A stretch of DNA of 64,000 nucleotides from NCBI RefSeq assembly GCF_009455635.1, contig NZ_QPER01000002.1:3782001-3846000 (forward strand), read 5' to 3'. The translations under genes and the position numbers were made by a program. The stretch comes from Paraburkholderia agricolaris (lineage in GTDB: Bacteria > Pseudomonadota > Gammaproteobacteria > Burkholderiales > Burkholderiaceae). The notes under the pieces are model-generated. The model had not been told where the DNA came from and made no database searches. It saw only the letters and a program-made list of their open reading frames with translations. Shown piece by piece: positions 16,642 to 24,940 of the stretch (the first letter of the stretch is position 1; every line of letters starts with the position of its first letter).

Positions 16642-18151
16642 GGAGACTGACTCCTTCAACGGATGCGATCAGGTCGTGATCCTGCCAACCCGCGGGAAAT
16701 TCGGCCGCGACACGGCCGCGGAACATGACCAGCACGCGGTCACAGGTGCGCAGATCGTCGAGTTCGCCTGACACGACCAGCACGGCTTTACCGTCTTCGC
16801 GCACGCGATCCACGACTGACAGCAACGCTTCTTTCGATTTCACATCGACGCCTGCCGTAGGGTCGATGAGTACGAGTACATTGGGATCGGTGGCCAGCGC
16901 GCGCGCCATCACCACCTTCTGCTGATTGCCGCCCGAGAGTCCAGACACCACATGCTCGGGGCCTTGCGCGACGATGCCGAGCGCATCGATCATCTTCTGA
17001 CCGAAAGCATTTTTCTTCGCCGGGGGTGCGATGCCGAATTTGCCGAGCAGGCGTGTGATCGTCATCGAAGCGTTTTCGGCCACTGATTGCGTCAGCACCA
17101 AGCCTTCGTGATGGCGATCCTTCGGCACGCAGCCGATGCCGTGCGCCAGTGCCGCGGGCACGTCGCCGGGCGGCAACGTGGCGCCATCGACGCTGATCGA
17201 GCCGCGTTTCGCCGCGCGCAGACCTGCAATTGCTTCGGCCACGCTCGTGCGGCCGCTGCTCGTTGCGCCAGTTAGCCCGACTACTTCGCCGCGCTTCACC
17301 GTGAACGACACGCCTTCGTAATCGGCACCGGCCAGATCCTTCACTTCCAGCGCAATGGCCGTGTCCGCAGGCAACGCAGCGCGCGCTGCCGCGTCGGCGA
17401 CAGCGAGGCCGCCACGCTCACCGGTCATCGCTTCGATCAACTGCTCACGCGGCAACGCGGAAACCGGCGCGCTGACGATATGCCGCGCGTCGCGCAGCAC
17501 CGTCACCGCCTGGCAGATTTCGTAGACCTCTTGCAGATGGTGCGAGATGAACAGGAACGTCACGCCTTCGCGCTGCAATTCGCTGATGCGGCGAAACAGT
17601 CGCTTGATCTCGTCGCCGTCGAGTTGCGCGGTAGGCTCATCGAGGATGATGAAACGCGCCCCATACGACAGCGCCCGCGCAATCTCAACGAGTTGCCGTG
17701 CTTCCACGCTCAGATCGCCGGCGCGCGCGTCCTCGCGCACGTCGATCTTCCAGTGATCGAGTAACTCGCGCGCGTCGCGGCGCATCGCGTGCCAATCGAT
17801 CACGCCACCGCGCAACGGCTGCCGGTTGATGAACAGATTCTCCGCAACGCTCAAATCGCGGATGATCGTCGAATGCTGATAAACGCAGGCGACACGCTCG
17901 CGCCACGCATCGCGATCCGCGATGGACGGCGCGGCCGTGCCGCTAAAACGCACCTCGCCGGTATCGGGCTTGCGCAGGCCGGTAAGGATCGACACCAGCG
18001 TCGATTTGCCCGCCCCGTTACGCCCGACGAGCGCATGCGACTCGCCGGGCATCACGCGGATGCTCACGTCTTTCAGCGCAGCCGTGGAGCCGAAGCGTTT
18101 AGTGACCTCAAACGCTTCGACCACCGGCACGGAGGGCGTCGGCTCGCTCAT
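16631..18151 (-). CDS. Sugar ABC transporter ATP-binding protein, two ABC domains
   Basis: A 506-residue CUT2-type ATPase. Domain 1 has Walker A GRNGAGKST, the segment LSVEARQLVEIARAL in place of a perfect signature, and Walker B FIILDEPTAQLD. Domain 2 has the degenerate P-loop GATSSGRTS and the signature LSGGNQQKVVMARAL. This pairing of one good and one degenerate site is normal for RbsA/XylG-like proteins. Its ATG overlaps the binding-protein stop by four bases (ATGA), so the two are translationally coupled. Confidence 0.9.
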   Translation of the reverse strand: MSEPTPSVPVVEAFEVTKRFGSTAALKDVSIRVMPGESHALVGRNGAGKSTLVSILTGLRKPDTGEVRFSGTAAPSIADRDAWRERVACVYQHSTIIRDLSVAENLFINRQPLRGGVIDWHAMRRDARELLDHWKIDVREDARAGDLSVEARQLVEIARALSYGARFIILDEPTAQLDGDEIKRLFRRISELQREGVTFLFISHHLQEVYEICQAVTVLRDARHIVSAPVSALPREQLIEAMTGERGGLAVADAAARAALPADTAIALEVKDLAGADYEGVSFTVKRGEVVGLTGATSSGRTSVAEAIAGLRAAKRGSISVDGATLPPGDVPAALAHGIGCVPKDRHHEGLVLTQSVAENASMTITRLLGKFGIAPPAKKNAFGQKMIDALGIVAQGPEHVVSGLSGGNQQKVVMARALATDPNVLVLIDPTAGVDVKSKEALLSVVDRVREDGKAVLVVSGELDDLRTCDRVLVMFRGRVAAEFPAGWQDHDLIASVEGVSLHEE

Positions 18152-19197
18152 TTAACGGTATTGCCCCACAAGGCTTTGTCGTCGACATTCGACTTCGTGA
18201 CGAGCGGCGCGGGCAGTTGATCTTCAAGAATGCCCGGCGCCAACTGGATGATGTTGCTGCCGTGATCCGTCGGGCCCGGCTTGAAGGTCTGACCAGCCAA
18301 GGCAGCCTTGATATAGAAGAGACCGTATTTCGCGTAGGAATCGGCGGGCTGCGAAATGGTCGCGTCGATATCGCCGCGACGGATTGCGTCGAACTCCTGA
18401 GGAATGCCGTCGTTACTGACGATCACAACGTGCTTCGGATTGCCGGCCGGAAACAGCATCTGCTTGCGGCGCAGGGTTTGCAGCGTCGGCGACAGATAGA
18501 CGCCACCCGCCTGCATGTAGATCGCCTTCACGTCGGGATTCGCGGTAAGCAGGCTGTCGAGTGCGGTGGCCGCCACATCGCCCTTCCAGGCTGCCGGAAT
18601 CTCCAGCAGCGTCAAGCCCGGAAAGCCCTTCAAACACGAGCGGAACGCTTCGGACCGGTCACGCCCGTTCACCGAGGCCAGGTCGCCCATGATCTGCACC
18701 ACCTTGCCCGACTTCACATGCTCGCCGATGTATTTGCACGCCTTCTCGCCATAGGCGTGGTTGTCGGCCCGCACTACCATCGCGACCTTGCCTTGCGTCG
18801 GCGCGACGTCGACGGCGACCACCGGGACGTTCTTCGCCGCCGCTGCATCGAGCGCACGGCTGATCGCCGCCGAATCCAGCGGGCCGACCACGATGCCCTT
18901 TGCACCGAGGTTCAGCAGGTTGTTCATGTCGGTGATCTGCTGGGCGGGATCGCCGTTCGAATTGACCGGCGCGAGGATATCGATGCCCATGTCTTTCGCG
19001 TATTTGGGCAGATAGTTGTTGTACGACTGCCAGAACGGCGACGTGAGAAGCGGCAGACCGAGACCGACCTTGCCGGTTTCGGCGGCTTGCGCGGCACTGC
19101 TGACGGCAACGCCGCCGACACACACTGCCGCTGCGGCGGCAAATAGCGAACTGCGAAACCAACGGCGAGCCGTGAACGACCCCTTTGCGAACGACAT
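18148..19197 (-). CDS. Periplasmic sugar-binding protein of ABC transporter
   Basis: A 349-residue RbsB-like binding protein. A signal peptide of about 39 residues (basic start, Ala-rich core, ending SSAAQA before AETGK) is followed by the typical fold: GLGLPLLTSPFWQSYNNYLPKYAKDMG, then KGIVVGPLDSAAI and VPVVAVDVAP. It is the first gene of the operon, so it is likely the most strongly expressed. The ligand is inferred to be L-fucose from the downstream enzymes; D-arabinose or L-galactose are alternatives. Confidence 0.88.
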   Translation of the reverse strand: MSFAKGSFTARRWFRSSLFAAAAAVCVGGVAVSSAAQAAETGKVGLGLPLLTSPFWQSYNNYLPKYAKDMGIDILAPVNSNGDPAQQITDMNNLLNLGAKGIVVGPLDSAAISRALDAAAAKNVPVVAVDVAPTQGKVAMVVRADNHAYGEKACKYIGEHVKSGKVVQIMGDLASVNGRDRSEAFRSCLKGFPGLTLLEIPAAWKGDVAATALDSLLTANPDVKAIYMQAGGVYLSPTLQTLRRKQMLFPAGNPKHVVIVSNDGIPQEFDAIRRGDIDATISQPADSYAKYGLFYIKAALAGQTFKPGPTDHGSNIIQLAPGILEDQLPAPLVTKSNVDDKALWGNTVK

Positions 19198-19283
19198 GGT
19201 TGTCTCCTGTGTCGGTCCGGAGTTGCTTTGACGCTTACTCCGGCCCCATGCAAGGTAAATGCGTTGTTGAACTGTGTGACCCG

Positions 19284-19297
19284 GTCACGCGAGTGAC
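19284..19297. promoter_or_regulatory. Inverted repeat in the fucose operon/iclR intergenic region
   Basis: GTCAC-GCGA-GTGAC, with partly matching CCG/GGG flanks, lies 87 bases from the binding-protein start. It may be an operator or part of the operon leader; no direct evidence. Confidence 0.4.
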
Positions 19298-19336
19298 GGG
19301 CACTGCGTCCTGCGCTTTCTTATCGTCTTATCGGTA

Positions 19337-19354
19337 TTGGTGAAAATTCACCAA
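19337..19354. promoter_or_regulatory. Candidate IclR operator
   Basis: TTGGTGAAAATTCACCAA is a perfect 8-bp inverted repeat with a two-base AA centre. It stands between the divergent sugar operon (start 19197) and the IclR-type gene (start near 19514). IclR proteins bind palindromes of this size in such positions, so it is the best candidate site for sugar-responsive control of both directions. Confidence 0.65.
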
Positions 19355-19513
19355 TGAACGTATTATTCATATACGGACTTTTTGAAGTCAAGCAATGTGC
19401 ACTGCACCAAGCGTCCGTGTTTTCCCTGGACCGTCGCCATCTCGCTTCAGATTCGCCACGCACTTACACTCACGCGCCAGATAATGAGAGCACCTCACGG
19501 AACCTCGCCCACC

Positions 19514-20302
19514 ATGGACGCAGAAGACAAAGACGACGCCGAGCGCTACCGCGCCCCCGCGCTGGACAAGGGTCTCGACATTCTCGAACTGCTCGCGGAG
19601 CAGAAAGAGGGACTGACGCGCGCCGAAATCACCAAACTGCTAGGACGTAACGCAAGCGAGATGTACCGGATGCTCGAGCGGCTGGTCGCGCGGCAATACG
19701 TGGTGCGCTCGGCGGGCGGCGACCGTTATTCGTTGAGCCTGAAGCTGTATGCGCTCGCGCATCGTCATCCGCCGATGAACCGGCTGATCTCCGAAGCGCT
19801 GCCGCTGATGCAGCGCTTTGCCGATGCTGCCGAGCAATCCTGTCATCTGGCGGTCTACGACCGCGGCAATCTGCTGGTGATCGCGCAGGTGGACGGACCG
19901 GGCACGTGGGGAATGTCAGTGCGGCTCGGTTCGCGGGTCGGCCTGATCGATACAGGGTCGGGCCGCGTGATGCTCGCGTTTCAAAGCATCGAGCAGCGCG
20001 CGCAGATGCTGGCCGAGCACACCAAGGTGAAGGGCGAAGTCACGATCGATCGCGATGCGCTGGAGCAGGCCTGCGAGCGGATTCGCGCGGCGGGTTTTTC
20101 GCAGAAGGACAGCCAGCAGACGTTCGGCGTGACCGACGTCACCTTTCCGGTCCAGGGGCCGTCTGGCCAGGCCATCGCGGCGCTGACCTGCCCGTACTTG
20201 CGGCGCATCGACGAATACGTCGCACCAACGCTGGAAGCCGCAACGACGCTGCTGCGCGAGACGGTGCAGGCGCTGTCGATGTTTCGGGAAGAGGCCGTCT
20301 AA
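19514..20302 (+). CDS. IclR family transcriptional regulator of the sugar operon
   Basis: About 262 residues. An N-terminal winged helix (ALDKGLDILELLAEQKEGLTRAEITKLLGRNASEMYRMLERL) is followed by the IclR effector domain (SCHLAVYDRGNLLVIAQVD, GSRVGLIDTGSGRVMLAF, FGVTDVTFPVQGPSGQAIAALTCPY). The start could be ATG 19514 (MDAEDKDD) or ATG 19484 (MRAPHGTS); neither has a clear ribosome site. Being divergent from the L-fucose-type operon with a palindrome between them, it is the likely pathway regulator, with a sugar acid or keto-acid as effector. Confidence 0.87.
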   Translation: MDAEDKDDAERYRAPALDKGLDILELLAEQKEGLTRAEITKLLGRNASEMYRMLERLVARQYVVRSAGGDRYSLSLKLYALAHRHPPMNRLISEALPLMQRFADAAEQSCHLAVYDRGNLLVIAQVDGPGTWGMSVRLGSRVGLIDTGSGRVMLAFQSIEQRAQMLAEHTKVKGEVTIDRDALEQACERIRAAGFSQKDSQQTFGVTDVTFPVQGPSGQAIAALTCPYLRRIDEYVAPTLEAATTLLRETVQALSMFREEAV

Positions 20303-20404
20303 CGAGTCGCCGCAAAATCGTCCGCGTGCGCACATGGTTTAGAATGGCGACCCTCTCAAAAATGACGCCGCATGGGTCCACTCGTGCGCGCCCTCGATTA
20401 AGCA

Positions 20405-20950
20405 ATGGCGAAACTTCTGACCGATTCCGAATTCCTGCGTTTTTCCGAACTTCAGCAGAAGCAGTCGAGCTTCACGATTACGCCTGAAGAAGCCGACGAA
20501 CTGCGCGACATCGTCGCTCACGCGCAAAAGCGCCGCGACGACCGTGCCGCGGCGATGCAAAGCATCGAGACTTTCATCCAGCAATTCGACATCAGCCCGG
20601 ACGAGCTGTTTTCGGCCGAACAGATCGGCGACGCCGCGCGTACCTTCGGCCTGATTCCGGCCGCGAAGAAAGAACGCGTGCTGCCGCCGTCGTTCACCTA
20701 CAACGGCAAGCCGTATCAATGGACGGCGCGTCCGCTGCCGGACGATATCCGCGTTCCGCTGTTCGATGCCTTCAAGGCGGGCGAGTCGGTGAAGTCGTTC
20801 ATCGCGACGCTGAAGGACCTGAACCGTTGCGCGGCGACAATCGCGCGTCTGGAACGCGAAACCGGCGCGGTCTACGCCGAGGCGTTGCTGGAAGAGTTGT
20901 CGGTGACCCGCACGCAGGTGGACGAAGCCGCAGCGAAGCTGCCGGCTTGA
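20405..20950 (+). CDS. Unknown soluble protein, 181 residues
   Basis: A charged, helix-rich protein starting MAKLLTDSEFLRFSELQQKQ. A TPEEADELRDIVAHAQKRRDDRA segment (26-48) looks like a coiled coil. ISPDELFSAEQIG and a strand-like patch FTYNGKPYQWTARPLPDDIR (about 98-117) follow, then a second helical region. The general plan (helical N-terminus, central ISPDELF-type segment) faintly recalls H-NS-type proteins, but the DNA-binding GRG motif is absent and I make no family call. It is a single gene, convergent with the acetyltransferase. Confidence 0.7.
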   Translation: MAKLLTDSEFLRFSELQQKQSSFTITPEEADELRDIVAHAQKRRDDRAAAMQSIETFIQQFDISPDELFSAEQIGDAARTFGLIPAAKKERVLPPSFTYNGKPYQWTARPLPDDIRVPLFDAFKAGESVKSFIATLKDLNRCAATIARLERETGAVYAEALLEELSVTRTQVDEAAAKLPA

Positions 20951-20959
20951 GGCTCGTTA

Positions 20960-21008
20960 CCCGCGAGGGCTGAACGCGGCACCAAGCCGCCGTTCATCCC
21001 TGCGCGGG
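20960..21008. terminator. Long imperfect hairpin between convergent genes
   Basis: The arms starting CCCGCG at 20960 and ending CGCGGG at 21008 pair over about 20 positions with small bulges, around an ACCA loop near 20981. The right arm includes the last codons of the acetyltransferase gene. It would act on both strands; there is no T-run. Confidence 0.55.
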
Positions 21009-23372
21009 TTCATCCAGCGCCATTCTGAAGCCGACCACGCCCGGATCCTCTGTCGGCGTGATGGTGAAGCCACAAGATCTGGCCAGCGCGATCATCGGCG
21101 TATTCTCCCGCAACGCCTCACCGACCAGCCAATGCGTACCGCGCGCCCGCGCGTATTTGATGATCCGGTCCATCAGCAATTGCCCAAGGCGCCGGCCTTT
21201 CTGGTCGGAGCGCACCGCGGCGGCGAATTCCGCTGTCTCGTTGTCGGGATCGGCGACGGCACGCACGACGCCGAGCGTGCGCGTCGAACCGTCTTCGTTC
21301 GTCACTGTGGCAATCAGCGCCATTTCGCGGTCGTAATCGATCTGCGTCATGCGTGCGAGTTGCGAATGGTCGAAACTGCCGACCGCCCCAAAAAACCGCA
21401 GGCGTAAATCTTCGGGCGTCATCGCTTCCACGAAATCGTGATGCGCGGCTTCGTCTTCCGGACGGATCGGCCGCACCGTTACCCGCATGCCTTGCCAGTC
21501 GAGCGTCTCTTCGAAGCGGCGCGGATAGGGCACGATCGCGAGCCGGCTGCGCTTCGGCGCGAGACTCAGGGTCGGCTCGACGACCACCACGTGGTCCTTG
21601 AAAACCCGCAGCGTCAGCGTGAGGCCGACGATCTCCTTGACGTCGCAGACCGCCTGCGAAAGCGCCGTCAAGGCGGTTAATGCCGGCTCGGGATCGATCA
21701 GGCGCGCGTAGCGGGAGTGCGTGACCATATCGCGCGCCAGCATCGGATTGAACGGTGGCAGGCCGTAGACGCGCATCGGCTCGGACACACCATCCACCGA
21801 TGGCGCGGTGAAGCGGAAGACCGGGCCGAAGTTGTCGTCGTCATGAAGCTCGACGCTGATGTCGACGACCGGTTTGGCGGCCTGCGCCTCGACCCGCAGT
21901 CCAAAACGCCCAAGAAAGCGCGCCGCCGCTTCGCCGGTTAGTTGGTGCTCACCTGCGGCGAGTGCGGTACGTGCTTGCGCCTGAGCGGCGTCGATCGCTT
22001 CGGGAATCTGTGCCGGCAAACCCTCCGGCGTCTGCATCAGCAATTCGCGGCCCATCCGGTAGTCGACCAGACGCGCGAACGCGCGGGCGAGCCGTTGCGG
22101 TGTCGTGTGGACCGGGATTCCCTGTGCATGCAGCGCGTCGCGCGTCGCCGCATCCACGCCGCCGAAAAAGCACGCCAGCAGCCCGCGATACGCGAAACGC
22201 TGATTCTCGATCAACGCCTGCGCGACCTCGCCGACCGGCGCACCATGCGTCGACGCGTGCACCACGAACGCCGTACCGGTGCTGCGATGCTCGGCGAGCA
22301 GTTTGAGCGCCGTGCCGAAGTGCTCCGGACGGGCGTCGTCGCCAAGTTGCAGCGGGTTGCCCGCCACCGCGTACGGCAGTGCCTCGGCTAACGCCGCGTC
22401 GGCTTCAGCGGGCCACGGTGCGAGCGTATCGCCGGCTGCGGCAAAGGCGTCGCAGGCGAGTGTGGCAAGGCCGCTATCGCTGGTGATCAGCGTGGCCGTG
22501 GCGCCCGCCGCGACGCGACCGACGCCCAACGTTTCGATTTCATCGAGCAGATCGTCGAGCGAGTCCACCCGCACCATGCCCGCGCGCCGAAAAGCGGCAG
22601 TGTAGAGCCCGTCGGCGGGATCGGCACGGCCCGAGCGCAACGCCAGCACCGGCTTGTTGCGCGCCGCCGCGCGCGCCGCCGACATGAACTTACGCGCCGC
22701 GCGCACCGTATCCAGTTCGAGCAGGATGGCGCGCGTGCCAGGATCGCTCGCGAGGTAATCGAGGACATCGCCAGCATCCACGTCGGCTTCGCCCCCCAAC
22801 GCCACCGCGTGCGAGAACCCAAGGCCGCGCGCATGCGCCCAGCCGAGCACGGCATTGGTCAGCGCATTCGACTGCGAGACCCACGCGACCCCACCCGCCT
22901 TCACCGTGCACGACGGCGCGCCGAGATGCGCGTGCAGCGCCGGCGACACCACGCCGAGGCTGCCCGGCCCGACGATGCGCAGCAGATGCGGCCGCGCCGC
23001 CGAGAGCGCGCGCCGGAGCTGCAGGCGATCGTCGTCACACCGTGCTTCGCCGACGATGATCGCCGCGCGCGTGCCCAGCCCTCCGAGCTTATGGATGATC
23101 CCCGGCCACGTGTCCGGTGGCGTGCAGATCACCGCGACGGTGGCCGCCTCGGGTAGATCGCCGACGTCGCCGATCACACGATGACCGCCGAGCATCTCGT
23201 ACTTCGGATTGACCGGCCACAGCGGGCCGTTGAAGCCACCTTCGAGCACGCGCGACCACACCATCGCGCCGGTGCTGCCCGGCCGCTCGGAGGCGCCGAT
23301 CACGGCAACGGATTTGGGTCGGAACAAGGCGTCGAGATTGCGAACAGTCACGGGTGCTCCGCTGATGGCCAT
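20994..23372 (-). CDS. Pat/PatZ-like protein lysine acetyltransferase with degenerate acyl-CoA synthetase part
   Basis: A 792-residue multidomain protein. Residues about 9-110 are an NDP-forming CoA-ligase CoA-binding domain (LFRPKSVAVIGASERPGSTG), then two flavodoxin-like ligase domains (to about 450), a shortened ATP-grasp-like region (about 470-610) and a C-terminal GNAT acetyltransferase (about 625-785, with RSDQKGRRLGQLLMDRII as the acetyl-CoA loop). Bacterial Pat/PatZ enzymes acetylate lysines of metabolic enzymes such as acetyl-CoA synthetase. The protein is shorter than the roughly 880-900 residues usual for PatZ. The ATP-grasp N-terminal lid (the typical PVVLK...HKSD-GGV) is missing, so ligase activity is unlikely. 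It is a single gene. Confidence 0.85.
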   Translation of the reverse strand: MAISGAPVTVRNLDALFRPKSVAVIGASERPGSTGAMVWSRVLEGGFNGPLWPVNPKYEMLGGHRVIGDVGDLPEAATVAVICTPPDTWPGIIHKLGGLGTRAAIIVGEARCDDDRLQLRRALSAARPHLLRIVGPGSLGVVSPALHAHLGAPSCTVKAGGVAWVSQSNALTNAVLGWAHARGLGFSHAVALGGEADVDAGDVLDYLASDPGTRAILLELDTVRAARKFMSAARAAARNKPVLALRSGRADPADGLYTAAFRRAGMVRVDSLDDLLDEIETLGVGRVAAGATATLITSDSGLATLACDAFAAAGDTLAPWPAEADAALAEALPYAVAGNPLQLGDDARPEHFGTALKLLAEHRSTGTAFVVHASTHGAPVGEVAQALIENQRFAYRGLLACFFGGVDAATRDALHAQGIPVHTTPQRLARAFARLVDYRMGRELLMQTPEGLPAQIPEAIDAAQAQARTALAAGEHQLTGEAAARFLGRFGLRVEAQAAKPVVDISVELHDDDNFGPVFRFTAPSVDGVSEPMRVYGLPPFNPMLARDMVTHSRYARLIDPEPALTALTALSQAVCDVKEIVGLTLTLRVFKDHVVVVEPTLSLAPKRSRLAIVPYPRRFEETLDWQGMRVTVRPIRPEDEAAHHDFVEAMTPEDLRLRFFGAVGSFDHSQLARMTQIDYDREMALIATVTNEDGSTRTLGVVRAVADPDNETAEFAAAVRSDQKGRRLGQLLMDRIIKYARARGTHWLVGEALRENTPMIALARSCGFTITPTEDPGVVGFRMALDEPAQG

Positions 23373-23728
23373 GGGCGCACCGACGGGACGGCGCGCATCT
23401 TCGTCAGGATAGGCGAAGTCGGATGCTTGCGCGGGGCTTCTCGATGACTCGGCTCCCGCTCTATCCGACCGGCATCAACGTGCATTGGAGTTTTTTTATC
23501 GCGATTAGGCAAAGCGGCGACCTTCGATGCGACAATTCTGGAGCCGCTATGAAAGCGGCTTGCCTTGAAAATCGCCGGTTCACCGTGACACGGGAACCAG
23601 ACAGCGCGTCAGAGACAACGCACCGCCAGCGATGCAGCACAACCTGATTCCGTCCACGCCTGGGTTTGAGATTCGCTTCTGAATCCACGGTGCCTGCCCG
23701 GATGACCACAAGAAATAGAAGGTGAGTT
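23373..23728. other. Divergent intergenic region, no gene seen
   Basis: It separates the Pat-like gene and a LysR gene that point away from each other. I see no credible coding frame. The one structured element is AGCCGCT-ATGAA-AGCGGCT at 23542-23560, a 7-bp stem that may be part of a leader or operator. Confidence 0.55.
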
Positions 23729-24598
23729 ATGCGGCGCTTGCCATCGCTGATCGCGTTGCGCTTCTTTGAAGAAACGGCGCGTCATATGAGTTTCAATCGC
23801 GCGGCCGTCGCCCTTTGCGTGACACAAGGCGCGGTGAGCCGGCAGATCAAGCTGCTCGAGGAATCGCTCGGCGAAAAACTGTTTGAGCGCGATCACAAAG
23901 GTATTCGTCTGACGCCAACGGGCCTGCAACTGCTGCCCTGCCTTTCCGACGCCTTCGATACGATCGAGCGCGGTTTCCGTCAGATCACCGCAGCGAAAGG
24001 CAAACGCCGCCTCGTGCTGGCGGTACCGCCCACGTTCGCGACGCAGTGGTTCTCGCCGCGGCTTGGATCGCTGGCGGACGAAATGCCGGACGTCGAACTC
24101 TCTGTGCGCACCGCGCCCACCTCCGACTGCCATTGCAACATCCGCTTCGGACGCGACGCGCTCCCCGATACGCATTCCGAACTGTTGATGATCGAGCGCC
24201 ACGTACTGGTCGGTGCACCAAGCTTGCTCGGTCAACCGCTCGACATCCTGCTCGAACACATGCCGGCGCTTCATGTCCTGCATAACGATACGCGGCTCGA
24301 GTTGTGGCCCAACTGGCTCGCGAAGGCCGGCATGCCCGCGCGTTACGCGGATAACGGCATCGAGTTTTCGACACTGGAGCAGGCGATTCGCGCCGCGCGC
24401 AAAGGCGCGGGGCTGGCGATCGTCGATCGCAACATGATCGTCGAGGAACTGGCCGATGGAAGTCTCGCGCAGTTTTCCGATATCGAGGTGACGGGGCCGT
24501 TTGGGTATTGGCTCGACGTGGCGCAAAAGCATGCCGGGTTGGAGTATGTGCAAGCGTTTGCGGGGTGGATGCGGGAAGATGTTTTGAAGATGGGGTGA
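23729..24598 (+). CDS. LysR family transcriptional regulator, GcvA-like
   Basis: 289 residues. The N-terminal helix-turn-helix reads LPSLIALRFFEETARHMSFNRAAVALCVTQGAVSRQIKLLEESLG, close to the GcvA group. The rest is the periplasmic-binding-protein-like effector domain (VPPTFATQWFSPRLGSLADEMPDVELSVRT). A ribosome site (GAAGGTGAG) precedes the ATG. The target is not evident: no enzyme or transporter gene is next to it in either direction. Confidence 0.9.
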   Translation: MRRLPSLIALRFFEETARHMSFNRAAVALCVTQGAVSRQIKLLEESLGEKLFERDHKGIRLTPTGLQLLPCLSDAFDTIERGFRQITAAKGKRRLVLAVPPTFATQWFSPRLGSLADEMPDVELSVRTAPTSDCHCNIRFGRDALPDTHSELLMIERHVLVGAPSLLGQPLDILLEHMPALHVLHNDTRLELWPNWLAKAGMPARYADNGIEFSTLEQAIRAARKGAGLAIVDRNMIVEELADGSLAQFSDIEVTGPFGYWLDVAQKHAGLEYVQAFAGWMREDVLKMG

Positions 24599-24940
24599 GG
24601 CGTCTTAGGTTTCAGGACGAACAGATCAGAATATTCCGACAAATTGAGAATATTCCGATGTTTATTGAGATGTGGTTCGGCGAATATTTGAATTGTCCAA
24701 CGATGCCGGTGCGTGGCCGTGTCAGAAGCATAGGGCGTGACAGCCGACGTCGCGCACCCCACGCCCGCGCCATATTGGCAATCCGATTTCGGATCGTGCC
24801 GTCATCCATATCAATGGGTTTCGTTGCCCGATTCTTGTTCACGCCGAGGTATAAACATGTATTCCCCGAGAAATTGCGCTGCGTTCGTTCGACGCATAGG
24901 CAAACCTGCGTGGCGTCCGGCGACGCGAGGGACGCATCTA
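24599..24940. other. Upstream region of the orphan adhesin gene
   Basis: No gene was recognised. The region is less GC-rich than its surroundings. It has two copies of AGAATATTCCGA at 24628-24639 and 24647-24658, a 19-bp period, each containing the palindrome GAATATTC. An alternative adhesin start at 24857 falls inside it. Confidence 0.5.
24628..24658 (+). repeat. Twin AGAATATTCCGA repeats
   Basis: Two perfect 12-bp copies start 19 bp apart, each with the 8-bp palindrome GAATATTC. They sit between the LysR gene and the adhesin gene and could be a regulator site for the latter. Function unknown. Confidence 0.6.
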
